Of a stretch of DNA of 64,000 nucleotides, positions 1-9,313 are shown piece after piece. The notes below the pieces were generated by a model. That model saw only the letters and a program-made list of their open reading frames with translations. It did no database searches and had not been told where the DNA came from. The DNA comes from Staphylococcus succinus (GTDB lineage: Bacteria; Bacillota; Bacilli; Staphylococcales; Staphylococcaceae), in assembly GCF_029024945.1 (NCBI RefSeq), contig NZ_CP118976.1, forward strand, positions 744,001-808,000, written 5' to 3'. Position 1 is the first letter of the stretch; each line of letters starts with the position of its first letter. Made by a program: the position numbers and the translations under genes.

Positions 1-1
1 T

Positions 2-619
2 GATGGAAATGTAACATTTGAAGGAGATATAAATGCGAATGATCCACACCCGATTGTTCAAATTATATTAGAAGATAATAAAAATTGGGATTACGAGCAA
101 AACGCTGTATGGTTAAAAAATGTCATAACTGAAACAAATAAGCATATGGAATTTAATAAGTTTAATATGGTGGCACATTCAATGGGGAATTTGACGTTAA
201 GTTATTATATGCTTAATTACGGTGATGATGATTCATTACCACAACTTAACAAGCAAGTGGATACTGGTGCCCCGTTGAATGGCATATTAGGTAGAGACGA
301 TAAGCCGAATCGTGTTAAATTAGATGAAAATAGCAAGCCAGATAAAATGACTGATGAATATAAAGAGTTGCAACAAATGAAGTATAATTATCCTCAACAA
401 TCAGTGGAGGTATTAAATATCTACGGTGATCTATTAGATGGTACGCATTCAGATGGTAAGGTAACCACGCAATCTTCATTATCATTAAAGTATTTATTAG
501 ATGGTTATGTAAAATCATATAGAACGTTCAAAGTTGAAGGTGAACATGGAGAGCATAGCGCATTGCATGATTATAATGTAGTAGCAGAGGAAGTTAATGC
601 ATTCTTATGGAATGAATAA
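2..619 (+). CDS. alpha/beta hydrolase, DUF915 family (5' end outside window)
   Basis: The reading frame is open from the first bases, so the start lies upstream of the window and only the C-terminal 205 residues are seen. The segment reads DGNVTFEGDINAND and later VAHSMGN, which fits the nucleophile elbow (G/A-H-S-M-G) of the DUF915 'cell surface hydrolase' alpha/beta hydrolases common in Firmicutes. The HGEHSALHDY stretch near the end supplies the likely catalytic histidine. An internal ATG at 146 is not the real start, because the sequence before it in the same frame is clearly family-like. The substrate is unknown. A strong bidirectional terminator follows directly. Confidence 0.8.
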   Translation, partial: DGNVTFEGDINANDPHPIVQIILEDNKNWDYEQNAVWLKNVITETNKHMEFNKFNMVAHSMGNLTLSYYMLNYGDDDSLPQLNKQVDTGAPLNGILGRDDKPNRVKLDENSKPDKMTDEYKELQQMKYNYPQQSVEVLNIYGDLLDGTHSDGKVTTQSSLSLKYLLDGYVKSYRTFKVEGEHGEHSALHDYNVVAEEVNAFLWNE

Positions 620-674
620 AAAAAGCACTGTAATTTGGGTCAATGATTGGATTGACGCATTACAGTGCTTTTTA
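618..674. terminator. bidirectional terminator between hydrolase and LLM oxidoreductase
   Basis: Inverted repeat AAAAAGCACTGTAAT / ATTACAGTGCTTTTT with A-tract and T-tract on the two sides. It lies between two convergent genes and overlaps the last bases of both. Confidence 0.85.
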
Positions 675-1673
675 AATGGTTAAATCGATCTCTCTCGCTA
701 TTAAATCCAACATATTTTTTCTGTTTTCTTCTCCGAATATATGTGGTTGTATCATTATTTCATCTACCTCATAAGAAGAACGTATAGCTTTTAATTGCTT
801 AATGATTTCAGCAGGCATACCACTAATTACACGGCGTTTATTTTTTTCTACTTTTAATAGCTCTCTATCTGAAAAATCTCTAGCCTCGGCATATTGGATA
901 GATGGATAAGATTTGGGTTGATCTAAATAGTTTATACGCAATAGCCATAAATGAAATGCGCGTTCTAAACTAGATAATTGTTCGCTTGTTGAAGCGGTAA
1001 TGACAAATGTAGAAATGATGACATAAGGCTGTTTATCATGATGAAGTTGTTTAAATAAATTACGGTAATGTTCGATGACATTAGAGACATTGTCATTACT
1101 TTGACCCATTAAAGCAATGACAAAAGATAATCCTTGTTGAGCTGCTAATGTAGCACTCTTCATACTCATACCTAGAATATACATTATAGGTTTAGAGTTT
1201 ATGATGGGGGTTGCATACAAATCTGTAAAACGTGTTTGGTCGCTAGTGTCATCATTGAAATAATGAACTAAATCAGAGATTTGTGTATCGTAATCGACTG
1301 GTTTAGATTTATGCTCATTTAATGCATGATTTACGTTTTTAAAACTGGGGGAATGTCCAGTACCTAAATTAACTCTACCAGGATGCCTAGCTTCCATTAT
1401 TTTAAATTGTTCAGCTACTTTATAAGCACTATAATGCGGTAACATAACCCCACCACTACCAATATGAATTGTTGAAGTATTTTCTAACAGTGACATCATG
1501 ACCATTTCTGGGGCACTTGATGCTACTGAAAATACTTGGTGATGCTCAGCTACCCAATAACGATGGAAACCTAAGCGTTCTGCTAATTGTGCTAATTCTA
1601 TTGTATGATTTAAAGCTTGTGCTGCATTTTGGCCTTCGAAAATAGGGACATAATCTAAAATACTTAGTTTCAC
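672..1673 (-). CDS. LLM-class (luciferase-like) flavin-dependent oxidoreductase
   Basis: Predicted 333-aa protein of the bacterial luciferase-like monooxygenase family, which uses FMNH2 supplied by a partner reductase. The N terminus VKLSILDYVPIFEG, the YWVAEHH motif and the GSGGVMLPHY segment are typical of the YwcH/YtmO-like group. I start it at the GTG at 1673, because AAGGAG sits seven bases upstream; the ATG at 1706 would add eleven residues without a ribosome binding site. It is transcribed alone and is convergent with the hydrolase gene. The substrate cannot be told from sequence. Confidence 0.85.
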   Translation of the reverse strand: MKLSILDYVPIFEGQNAAQALNHTIELAQLAERLGFHRYWVAEHHQVFSVASSAPEMVMMSLLENTSTIHIGSGGVMLPHYSAYKVAEQFKIMEARHPGRVNLGTGHSPSFKNVNHALNEHKSKPVDYDTQISDLVHYFNDDTSDQTRFTDLYATPIINSKPIMYILGMSMKSATLAAQQGLSFVIALMGQSNDNVSNVIEHYRNLFKQLHHDKQPYVIISTFVITASTSEQLSSLERAFHLWLLRINYLDQPKSYPSIQYAEARDFSDRELLKVEKNKRRVISGMPAEIIKQLKAIRSSYEVDEIMIQPHIFGEENRKNMLDLIAREIDLTI

Positions 1674-1820
1674 AAAAATTCTCCTTATCACTTTAAGATT
1701 AGCCATAGCGCTAATTTAAAACAATCATAACACGTTCATAAATAATCGAATAAGCGATTTGTTTGAATGCACATGACTATAACTATAAAATAAGAGAAAA
1801 GAAAGAATGGAGGCAATATA

Positions 1821-2828
1821 ATGAAAACAGAACAAATCGTGTTAGCCAAAAGACCAGAAGGTGTTCCTTCAGATGATGTATTTAGATATGAAACTACTGA
1901 ACTAAATGAGCTCAAAAAAGATGAGATTCAAGTTGAAGCCCTGTACATTTCAGTTGATCCATACATGAGAGGTCGTATGGACGATAGTGATTCTTATATT
2001 CAACCATTCCAAATAGACCAACCACTGTCAGGTCATGTGGTTGGTAAAGTATTAGCATCCAATGTAGAGCAATTCGAAAAAGGTGATATTGTCACTGGAC
2101 AATTACCATGGCAAAAAATAACTAATATACCAGCCAAACATGTTATTAAAGTATCAAATCAAGATATTCCTTTATATTTATATTTAAGTGTATTGGGAAT
2201 GACTGGTCAAACAGCCTATCATGGATTACTGAAAATTGGGCAACCTGAAGCGGGAGAAACAGTAGTAGTCTCAGCTGCTTCAGGTGCAGTTGGATCTGTC
2301 GTAGGCCAAATTGCCAAGCTAAAAGGGGCATACGTAGTGGGTATAGCTGGAGGCCCTGAAAAAACAGCTTATTTAACTGATGAGTTAGGATTTGATGTGG
2401 GAATTGATTATAAAGATGAGCAGTTTTCTGAACAGCTTGCTAATGCGGTGCCCAAAGGAGTAGATGTCTATTTCGAAAATGTTGGTGGCGCCATTGCAGA
2501 TGAAGTTATGAAACACTTAAATCAATTTGCGAGAATCCCTGTGTGTGGTGCTATATCTGGATATAATGATACAACAGTTGATTATGGCCCTAGAATACAA
2601 CCAACTTTGATTAAAGCACAAGCACTAATGAAAGGATTTGTTGTAGCTAATTATGCCGATGATTTTTCAGCCGCAAGTAAACAATTAGCACAATGGGTTC
2701 AAGAAGATAAAATTAAAACAAAAACATCTGTAATGGATGGATTTGAAAATATCCCAAATGCTTTTAGAAATTTATTTACTGGTGATAATTTTGGTAAACA
2801 AGTAGTTAAAGTTTCAGATCATACCTAA
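1821..2828 (+). CDS. NADP-dependent MDR-family oxidoreductase (CurA/YfmJ type)
   Basis: 335-aa zinc-independent medium-chain dehydrogenase/reductase related to prostaglandin/leukotriene reductases and B. subtilis YfmJ. Visible features are the N-terminal SVDPYMRGRM motif (about residues 46-55), the LGMTGQTAYHG segment and the nucleotide-binding loop AASGAVGSVVGQ around 155. Such enzymes reduce the C=C bond of alpha,beta-unsaturated carbonyls with NADPH. GGAGG precedes the ATG by a normal distance. The next gene, another MDR enzyme, starts 22 bases later, so the two are probably co-transcribed and could serve in detoxifying reactive aldehydes or quinones (inference). Confidence 0.9.
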   Translation: MKTEQIVLAKRPEGVPSDDVFRYETTELNELKKDEIQVEALYISVDPYMRGRMDDSDSYIQPFQIDQPLSGHVVGKVLASNVEQFEKGDIVTGQLPWQKITNIPAKHVIKVSNQDIPLYLYLSVLGMTGQTAYHGLLKIGQPEAGETVVVSAASGAVGSVVGQIAKLKGAYVVGIAGGPEKTAYLTDELGFDVGIDYKDEQFSEQLANAVPKGVDVYFENVGGAIADEVMKHLNQFARIPVCGAISGYNDTTVDYGPRIQPTLIKAQALMKGFVVANYADDFSAASKQLAQWVQEDKIKTKTSVMDGFENIPNAFRNLFTGDNFGKQVVKVSDHT

Positions 2829-2850
2829 TTAAATAAAGGAGCTGTGTATT

Positions 2851-3858
2851 ATGAAAGCGATTGGTGCAGATGATGGTTTTGCTTTAGAAGATGGGAACAA
2901 ATTCTATGAGTTCGATATTGATCAACCTCAACCGAAACAATATGACTTACTCATTCGTGTACAAGCAATAAGTATCAACCCAGTAGATACTAAGATAAGA
3001 CAATCTCCAGTTACTCAAGCACCACGTGTATTAGGATTTGACGCAGTAGGTGTGGTTGAAGCTGTAGGTGAAGAAGTAAAGCATTTTAAAGTTGGAGATG
3101 AGGTTTATTATTCTGGTTCTCCCTCGTATCAAGGTTCAAATCAGACGTATCAGCTTGTGGATGAAAGGCTAGTCGCCAAGAAACCACAAAATATTACCGC
3201 CGTCGAAGCAGCAAGCATACCATTAACAGGTCTAACTGCTTCTGAAACACTATTTGATGTATTTCAAATTTCACATAAGCCAGATGAAAATAGAGGAAAA
3301 TCTATATTAATAATCAATGGCGCGGGTGGTGTAGGCAGTATAGCGACACAAATTGCAAAACACCACGGATTACATGTGATTACGACAGCGTCTAGAGACG
3401 AAACGCATGAATGGTCAAAAAATATGGGTGCAGATATTGTACTTAATCATAAAAATGATTTAACTGATGAATTTAAAAAATATGAAATTAGTGAAGTGGA
3501 TTATATCTTTTGTACATTTAATACAGATCTTTATTTTGAAAAAATGATTGAATTAGTAAAACCACGAGGAATCATTGCCACAATAGTAGCTTTTAAAGAA
3601 AAGCAAGATTTAAACTTATTGAAGCAAAAAAGCATTACTTTTACACATGAATATATGTACTCGAGACCATTGTACAACACAGAAGATATGCATACGCATC
3701 GCCAATACCTTACTGATATTACAGAAAAAATAGAAGCGGGCGTCTATCAAACGACATTAAATGAAGTGATAGAAGGTTTAACGGCTGACCATTTATTTAA
3801 AGCACATCAAAAAATAGAAAAGCAAAGTATGATTGGAAAATTAGTGATTCAATTATAA
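2851..3858 (+). CDS. zinc-type alcohol dehydrogenase-like MDR protein (quinone oxidoreductase-like)
   Basis: 335-aa MDR protein. It carries the [11 protein letters not shown] segment, the [14 protein letters not shown] motif and the Rossmann loop [12 protein letters not shown] around residue 155. This places it in the 'zinc-binding alcohol dehydrogenase family protein' group, whose members usually lack the catalytic zinc ligands and reduce quinones or enones with NADPH. AAAGGAG precedes the ATG. It is the second gene of a likely two-gene unit with the oxidoreductase at 1821 and is followed by a strong terminator. Confidence 0.9.
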   Translation: MKAIGADDGFALEDGNKFYEFDIDQPQPKQYDLLIRVQAISINPVDTKIRQSPVTQAPRVLGFDAVGVVEAVGEEVKHFKVGDEVYYSGSPSYQGSNQTYQLVDERLVAKKPQNITAVEAASIPLTGLTASETLFDVFQISHKPDENRGKSILIINGAGGVGSIATQIAKHHGLHVITTASRDETHEWSKNMGADIVLNHKNDLTDEFKKYEISEVDYIFCTFNTDLYFEKMIELVKPRGIIATIVAFKEKQDLNLLKQKSITFTHEYMYSRPLYNTEDMHTHRQYLTDITEKIEAGVYQTTLNEVIEGLTADHLFKAHQKIEKQSMIGKLVIQL

Positions 3859-3871
3859 ATTAAGATAACTC

Positions 3872-3917
3872 AAAACCCTACAATACTATCTCTATTAAGA
3901 TAGTATTGTAGGGTTTT
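3872..3917 (+). terminator. Rho-independent terminator after the MDR pair
   Basis: A 19-bp perfect arm AAAACCCTACAATACTATC pairs with its complement around an 8-base loop and ends in TTTT. Confidence 0.85.
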
Positions 3918-3952
3918 ATATTTTAGTATAGAAATTCCAAATAAATATTTAA

Positions 3953-3978
3953 GTATTTGGTTTTATATAAGAGGGAAT
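3953..3978 (+). promoter_or_regulatory. possible SigB promoter upstream of opuD2
   Basis: GTATTT, a 14-base spacer, then GGGAAT. The -10 fits the SigB pattern GGGWAW; the -35 has one departure from GTTTWW. In S. aureus opuD2 and asp23 are known SigB targets, which raises the prior, but the match alone is modest. It lies 127 bases before the opuD2 start. Confidence 0.4.
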
Positions 3979-4104
3979 AATGACTTTGAACATTAGTTGT
4001 GACGTGCTAAATCAAAATAGAAGCCATCAATTATTTGAAACGAATACTTTGGAAAAGAGAGGGTATGTACTTTACATAAAGTAAAGGGAGAGTGGGATTT
4101 AGAT

Positions 4105-5664
4105 ATGCGTTTAACTAAAATGACTATGGTGTTTTGGCTTGCGTTGTTTATCTGTACCTTATTTGTTATTTATGGAGCAATTGCACCGAAACAATTGGAA
4201 GCAGGTACACAAAACATCACAAATTTTATTGCAGTTAATTTTGGCTGGTATTATCTCCTTCTAGTATTAGTTATTTTAATTGTATGTATTTACTTACTAT
4301 TTTCTAGATATTCATCTATTGTTTTAGGTGAGGAGGGAGAAGATCCTGAGTTTTCATTAAAATCATGGTTTGCAATGTTATTTAGTGCTGGTATGGGTAT
4401 AGGATTAGTTTTTTGGACAACTGCAGAACCTATTAGTCATGCTTTCACATTAACACCATTACATAAAGCTGGCACACAGACAGCTATAAATGAGGCGATG
4501 CAATTTTCATTCTTTCATTGGGGGATTCATGCTTGGGCTGTCTACGGTATCGTAGGTTTGGTATTTGCATACTTTAGTTTCCACAAAGGCTATCCTGGAT
4601 TGGTAAGTGCTACCTTAACACCTATACTAGGTACCAAAATGATGAGGGGGCCTGTTGGTGGTGCAATTGACGTACTGGCAATCATTGCAACAGTAACTGG
4701 TGTGGCAGCTACATTAGGATTTGGAGCATTACAAATAAATGAAGGTCTAAACTTTTTATTTGATATTCCTTCAAATTTTGGCACACAAGTGATTATTATT
4801 GTTGTTGCCACGTTATTGTTTACGTGGTCAGCCTGGTCGGGTATTGATAAAGGAATTAAACATTTAAGTAATATAAATATGATTTTAGCATTTATCGTAC
4901 TTATCATATTATTTTGTGTCGGTCCAACACTGAGCATATTAAATACATTTACCAATTCACTTGGTGATTATGTTGCTAACTTCTTTAAAATGAGTTTACG
5001 TATACCGCAATCGGGCGGAGAAAAGTACCAATGGTTACAACAATGGACGATATTCTATTGGGCATGGTGGATTTCATGGGCGCCATTTGTAGGCATTTTT
5101 ATTGCACGTGTATCACGTGGTAGGACAATTAAGGAATTTATCTTGGGCGTCCTATTTGTCCCATCGTTAGTTTGTTTCATGTTTTTTGCAGTGTTTGGTG
5201 CTTCAGCTATCTATTTGCAACAAAATGGTATCGCTCATATTGCTAAAGAAGCAACAGAAACAGCTACTTTCGCCACACTGGAACATTTTCCGTTAGGCTT
5301 CTTGCTCAGTATTTTGACTCTAATCGTAATTATGATATTTTTTGTTACTTCTGCAGATTCAGCGACATATGTTTTAGGCATGTTAAGTTCTAATGGGAGT
5401 ATACATCCATCTGGTATTGTAAAAGTAAGTTGGGGTATTATTTTAGCGTTATTTGCAGTTATTATGATATATACGGGAGGTACGCAATCGATTCAAAATT
5501 TATTAATTATTGCGGCACTACCATTTTCAATCGTAATCATTCTAATGATATGGTCGTTATTTAAATCATTGGCAATCGAAAAGCCAAGACCGAGTAATAA
5601 GCTTTTTGTCTCAGATGATAAATTGTTACAATATCGCAAATCAAATAAACAAGAAAAACATTAA
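4105..5664 (+). CDS. opuD2: BCCT-family glycine betaine transporter OpuD2
   Basis: 519-aa secondary transporter of the betaine/choline/carnitine (BCCT) family with about 12 membrane helices. Visible family marks are MGIGLVFWTTAEP (around residue 97-109), the tryptophan-rich FYWAWWISWAPFVG in helix 8 and ARVSRGRTIKEF after it. It should import glycine betaine or a related osmolyte with Na+ under osmotic stress. In S. aureus the same gene order opuD2-amaP-DUF2273-asp23 forms a stress operon. The ATG is preceded by GGGAGAG. A separate SigB-like promoter follows the gene, so the downstream genes can also be expressed without it. Confidence 0.93.
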   Translation: MRLTKMTMVFWLALFICTLFVIYGAIAPKQLEAGTQNITNFIAVNFGWYYLLLVLVILIVCIYLLFSRYSSIVLGEEGEDPEFSLKSWFAMLFSAGMGIGLVFWTTAEPISHAFTLTPLHKAGTQTAINEAMQFSFFHWGIHAWAVYGIVGLVFAYFSFHKGYPGLVSATLTPILGTKMMRGPVGGAIDVLAIIATVTGVAATLGFGALQINEGLNFLFDIPSNFGTQVIIIVVATLLFTWSAWSGIDKGIKHLSNINMILAFIVLIILFCVGPTLSILNTFTNSLGDYVANFFKMSLRIPQSGGEKYQWLQQWTIFYWAWWISWAPFVGIFIARVSRGRTIKEFILGVLFVPSLVCFMFFAVFGASAIYLQQNGIAHIAKEATETATFATLEHFPLGFLLSILTLIVIMIFFVTSADSATYVLGMLSSNGSIHPSGIVKVSWGIILALFAVIMIYTGGTQSIQNLLIIAALPFSIVIILMIWSLFKSLAIEKPRPSNKLFVSDDKLLQYRKSNKQEKH

Positions 5665-5739
5665 AAGTAAAGAAAACAACAAAATAAAATGAATGAATTT
5701 ATTTTATCAAAGAAAATTAAAAGGAAATTGAATAAAAAT

Positions 5740-5765
5740 GTTTCCAAGATTTTTTTTGAGGGTAT
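5740..5765 (+). promoter_or_regulatory. SigB promoter of amaP-asp23
   Basis: GTTTCC, a 14-base spacer and GGGTAT fit the SigB consensus GTTTWW-N12-15-GGGWAW closely. It is located 53 bases before the amaP start. The asp23 operon is the standard SigB reporter locus in S. aureus, which agrees with this call. Confidence 0.8.
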
Positions 5766-5817
5766 TAGTCTGATATGACAAGTACATAATATAGAAGCAT
5801 AGGAGGTGTCATACGAG

Positions 5818-6354
5818 GTGAAGCGACTTAAGAATTTTATCTTAGGATTATTGATTGTAGTAATCGTTGGTTTTTTATTATTTATGTTTATCAAAGATTC
5901 ACGAATAAGTAAGTATCAAGATTACTTATTACAATTTAACTGGTTTATACCAACATTAATTGCGTTATCAGCTTTACTCATCTTAATAGGCCTAATACTA
6001 GTATTTAGCTTGTTTAAACCTACGTATAGAAAACCTGGACTTTATAAAGATTTCGAGGATGGTCATATTTATGTATCAAGAAAAGCAGTTGAAAAATCTG
6101 CCTACGATACGATTGTTCAGTATGACGAGGTACGTCAACCCAATGTTATTGCAAAATTGTATAACAAGAAAAAGAAATCACACATTGCTTTAAAAGCTGA
6201 CTTTTTCGTTCCTGGAGATGTCCAGGTAAAATCACTGACAGAAGAAATACGCAATGAAGTTAAACAAAATGTAGAGCATTTTACGGAGTTGCCAGTATCC
6301 AAATTAGAAATTAATGTTAGAGATCAAAAAAGCTCAGGCAAACGCGTGTTGTAA
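5818..6354 (+). CDS. amaP: Asp23 membrane anchor protein AmaP
   Basis: 178-aa protein with two N-terminal membrane helices (about residues 7-25 and 38-62) and a cytoplasmic tail. AmaP anchors the abundant envelope stress protein Asp23 to the membrane. I start it at the GTG at 5818: AGGAGG at 5801-5806 precedes it, whereas the GTG at 5806 overlaps that ribosome binding site. The resulting N terminus MKRLKNFILGLL begins directly with the first helix. DUF2273 and asp23 follow in the same direction. Confidence 0.9.
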   Translation: MKRLKNFILGLLIVVIVGFLLFMFIKDSRISKYQDYLLQFNWFIPTLIALSALLILIGLILVFSLFKPTYRKPGLYKDFEDGHIYVSRKAVEKSAYDTIVQYDEVRQPNVIAKLYNKKKKSHIALKADFFVPGDVQVKSLTEEIRNEVKQNVEHFTELPVSKLEINVRDQKSSGKRVL

Positions 6355-6366
6355 GGGAGGGTTATC

Positions 6367-6606
6367 ATGGCTAACAATAATAACCAAAATGGACAAGATT
6401 CTACGCAACAACTTATTGATTTTTTCAAGACGTTTAAATGGAGAATCATTGGCTTTTTAGCATTTTTAATTATAGCAATACTATTCTTAACACTTGGTTT
6501 CTGGAGCACAATTTTAATCATTGTATTATGTTTGATTGGAATTGGAATTGGGTATACTAAAGACCGTACACAAGACTTTTTAAACTTCTTAAATCGATGG
6601 AGTTAA
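6367..6606 (+). CDS. DUF2273 small membrane protein of the asp23 operon
   Basis: 79-aa protein. A hydrophilic N/Q-rich start is followed by FKWRIIGFLAFLIIAILFL and a second hydrophobic segment, giving two membrane helices, then a short charged end (TKDRTQDFLNFLNR). DUF2273 proteins regularly sit between amaP and asp23/gls24 genes. The function is not established; a role in the Asp23 membrane assembly is inferred from context. GGGAGG lies before the ATG, 12 bases after amaP. Confidence 0.9.
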   Translation: MANNNNQNGQDSTQQLIDFFKTFKWRIIGFLAFLIIAILFLTLGFWSTILIIVLCLIGIGIGYTKDRTQDFLNFLNRWS

Positions 6607-6671
6607 GAAGTTTAAAATAAAAAAATGATGATTTAGGCAAATAAATTTGATAACAAAAAGGAGAATTTATT

Positions 6672-7187
6672 ATGGCAGTAGATAATAACAAAGCAAAACA
6701 AGCATATAACAACCAAACTGGAGTTAAAGAACAAGAAGTTCAAGAGCAACAACAACAGCAACAACAAAATCAAGAACCTGAATTCTCAAACAAATTAACT
6801 TTTTCTGACGAAGTAATAGAAAAAATCGCGGGCATCGCTGCGCGTGAAGTAAATGGTATTTTAGAAATGAAAGGTGGATTTGTAGATAATATCTCAAGTT
6901 CATTTGGTAGCAGCAATAACGTAACTCAAGGTGTTAGCGTAGAAGTTGGCGAAAAACAAGCTGCTGTTGACTTAAAAGTAGTATTAGAATATGGTGAATC
7001 AGCACCTAAAATCTTCCGCAAAGTTACTGACTTAGTTAAAGAACAAGTGAAATATATCACTGGTTTAGAAGTAGTTGAAGTTAACATGCGTGTTGAAGAT
7101 GTAATGACTAAAAAAGAATGGTCACAAAAAAATCAAAAGAATGAAAAAAATGAAGGATCAAGTAGCGAACAAAAAGGCTTACAATAA
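6672..7187 (+). CDS. asp23: alkaline shock protein Asp23 (Asp23/Gls24 family)
   Basis: 171-aa cytoplasmic, membrane-associated envelope stress protein held in place by AmaP. The Asp23/Gls24 domain covers about residues 40-150 ([15 protein letters not shown], then the [16 protein letters not shown] region). The N terminus carries a run of seven glutamines (residues ~26-32) and the C terminus is charged and serine-rich. AAAGGAG precedes the ATG. It is the last gene of the SigB-controlled operon and has a strong terminator. Confidence 0.95.
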   Translation: MAVDNNKAKQAYNNQTGVKEQEVQEQQQQQQQNQEPEFSNKLTFSDEVIEKIAGIAAREVNGILEMKGGFVDNISSSFGSSNNVTQGVSVEVGEKQAAVDLKVVLEYGESAPKIFRKVTDLVKEQVKYITGLEVVEVNMRVEDVMTKKEWSQKNQKNEKNEGSSSEQKGLQ

Positions 7188-7206
7188 GCAATCTGTTCAT
7201 AACTTA

Positions 7207-7248
7207 AAAAACTACCGATAAAGCATAATGCTTTATCGGTAGTTTTTT
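7207..7248. terminator. bidirectional terminator between asp23 and sfaD
   Basis: Perfect 16-base arms ACTACCGATAAAGCAT / ATGCTTTATCGGTAGT, flanked by A-rich and T-rich tracts. It serves two convergent genes. Confidence 0.9.
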
Positions 7249-7256
7249 GTTGTTTA

Positions 7257-9209
7257 TTATTGTTTTCGGTACAAAGGATTAGTAACTTGTATATAAGTAT
7301 AGTAATCCGCTTCATCTTCAAGGCGCATTGTTGTCACACATTTATAATCAATCTTAGGTGCAAATAGAATCGAGCGTATTTGAGATATCCTTTGAGGATT
7401 CTCCATAGTCTGAGCGATTTCGATTAATTTCTGGTTTAAATTATCACTAATTAGAGACCAAATTGTTTGTTCTAAATCTAATACAGTACTAGATTTAGCA
7501 ATATTTACAATAAGTTCTCCTAAATGATTTTGTATACTGGAGTAAAAGACTTTATTAAATACAGTTTGTGCTTGATCGGTTAATATTAATGATTTTTCAT
7601 GAAATTCATTTGTGCTATAGCCCATTTCGTTTAAATAAGCTTCTTCGATACGTAACCCTTCAAAATCACGAATATATAATTTGTTTAGTGAACCATCTTT
7701 GTTAAATGCAGCTATTGTATTTTGTAAATGTGCTTCTAATGCTATACCGTATTTTACATATAATGGTAAAGCAATATCTATCATTGCTTGGCTATAACGT
7801 TCAAACCAGGCTATACATGCTTTTTCGTAACTATCAAAATGATGCGTTGCTTCATATGTACGAATTAAAGTTGTTAAAGGTGTTTCCTGGTTATTAGGAT
7901 AATTTGCTACTAAGCTTGATGGAATCACAGGTGTAGCATTCTGTTGTACTAACTCATAGATATTTGTTCTAAATAACGTTCCTAACTGTTCACTTCTAGT
8001 TGTCTGTATCTCATCTGAGTCATTGGAATTGTAGAAATGTATACCCGCGACCTCATCAATTGTATCGGCATTGATTTGTTGAAATAAAAGATCTTGATAT
8101 TTTATATCGTTAAGTATATTTGTCACCAGTGGTCCATTTATTGTTGTTTGTTCTGATAAGGTTCTAATTTCGCCAGTGATGTGCACATTAGTTGATAATT
8201 TAATATGCGGTGATGTTACTGGTTTCTTTGGCATTAACGTTCTGAAAGAAAGTCCTGCATAATAATCAAGTTGATAATCAATCGGAATAATTTGATTTGA
8301 TTGTAATTCATTATCATAGTCTTTTCCTAATATTTCATTATACTGCCAAGGATGGACGACCATTACATAATATTGCTGCATCTCCTTAACTCCTACTGTA
8401 TTAACAACTGCATCATATAGCCCTTCAAATAATGTATAAATCAACTCATTATAATCTGGTGATAAAGATTTTACTTTGGCAATATCTTTTTGGATTAATA
8501 TAAATTTCATCCCAATCGCATGACCAAATTCAGATGAATAATCTATGGCTGTTTTTGGTGTCATTCCTTTGCGTAGTTTGGCACCTGGGTGGAGAGGGTG
8601 ACCTTCTACAACAGCCTGCTCAGACCGTAAATAGCTATCAGTATCATTGGCAATTAATTGCCATAGTGGCGCATATTCATTGGCTAAAGCATACGCTTGA
8701 AAACTAAGCGCAATTGCCATATTAGCAACACTGTTATTGATATCAGATGAAAACTGTGCACTTGCTTCATTGTTAAGCTCAGGTGCTTCAGTTAAAATAC
8801 ACGATAAAATTTCATCCGGATGATATATTCTTTCAATTTCATTCTTGTCTTCAAAATAAAATGGTCCTTCTACATCAATTCTGTCAAAAGCATGTTCGCC
8901 TGTAATTGGGGCGAATAAAGTTTTTTGAGATTTTGGGAATTGAATTTTGAGTAATTTTTTTTGTTCTGTTTCAAATGGGAAGTGCAATGATTGTGTTGTT
9001 ATAATCTCGCTATGCGCACGGCTATAGACTAAGTTCTCCCTATGTAATGAGGTGATGAGACGTTGTGAAACTTTATCTCTACTCACTAATAACATCGTAT
9101 TAAAATAGTCTGCCCATTCATTATCGATAGAAGATAAATGTTCAAAAGCATGTTTTTCATCAATAGTGAGATTTCTAATTAAGTTGTGGTTGTTTCTTTT
9201 CGAATTCAT
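7257..9209 (-). CDS. sfaD: staphyloferrin A synthetase SfaD (IucA/IucC family)
   Basis: 650-aa NRPS-independent siderophore synthetase. In S. aureus SfaD joins the first citrate to the delta-amine of D-ornithine using ATP. Family marks seen are EGHPLHPGAKLRKGMT (about residues 199-214), VVHPWQYNEIL, LSFRTLMPKKP and ALEAHLQNTIAAFN near the C terminus. The ATG at 9209 has AGAGGTG upstream. It is divergent from sfaABC; the intergenic region holds promoters in both directions around one Fur box. Order and orientation match the S. aureus sfa locus. Confidence 0.95.
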   Translation of the reverse strand: MNSKRNNHNLIRNLTIDEKHAFEHLSSIDNEWADYFNTMLLVSRDKVSQRLITSLHRENLVYSRAHSEIITTQSLHFPFETEQKKLLKIQFPKSQKTLFAPITGEHAFDRIDVEGPFYFEDKNEIERIYHPDEILSCILTEAPELNNEASAQFSSDINNSVANMAIALSFQAYALANEYAPLWQLIANDTDSYLRSEQAVVEGHPLHPGAKLRKGMTPKTAIDYSSEFGHAIGMKFILIQKDIAKVKSLSPDYNELIYTLFEGLYDAVVNTVGVKEMQQYYVMVVHPWQYNEILGKDYDNELQSNQIIPIDYQLDYYAGLSFRTLMPKKPVTSPHIKLSTNVHITGEIRTLSEQTTINGPLVTNILNDIKYQDLLFQQINADTIDEVAGIHFYNSNDSDEIQTTRSEQLGTLFRTNIYELVQQNATPVIPSSLVANYPNNQETPLTTLIRTYEATHHFDSYEKACIAWFERYSQAMIDIALPLYVKYGIALEAHLQNTIAAFNKDGSLNKLYIRDFEGLRIEEAYLNEMGYSTNEFHEKSLILTDQAQTVFNKVFYSSIQNHLGELIVNIAKSSTVLDLEQTIWSLISDNLNQKLIEIAQTMENPQRISQIRSILFAPKIDYKCVTTMRLEDEADYYTYIQVTNPLYRKQ

Positions 9210-9231
9210 AAAAGCACCTCTAAAAAATTAT

Positions 9232-9291
9232 TTTACAAAAACATAATATATTTGTATAATCTATAATAACGATAATGATAATTATTATCAA
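9232..9291. promoter_or_regulatory. divergent sfaD / sfaA promoters with shared Fur box
   Basis: For sfaA: TTTACA (9232-9237), 17 bases, TATAAT (9255-9260). For sfaD on the minus strand: TTGATA (9286-9291), 17 bases, TATTAT (9263-9268). A Fur box GATAATGATAATTATTATC at 9271-9289 matches the 19-bp consensus at 17 positions. It fills the sfaD promoter spacer and covers the expected sfaA start region, so one repressor site can close both promoters when iron is plentiful. Confidence 0.85.
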
Positions 9292-9313
9292 TTAAAAAGA
9301 CGGGTGGATTTTC

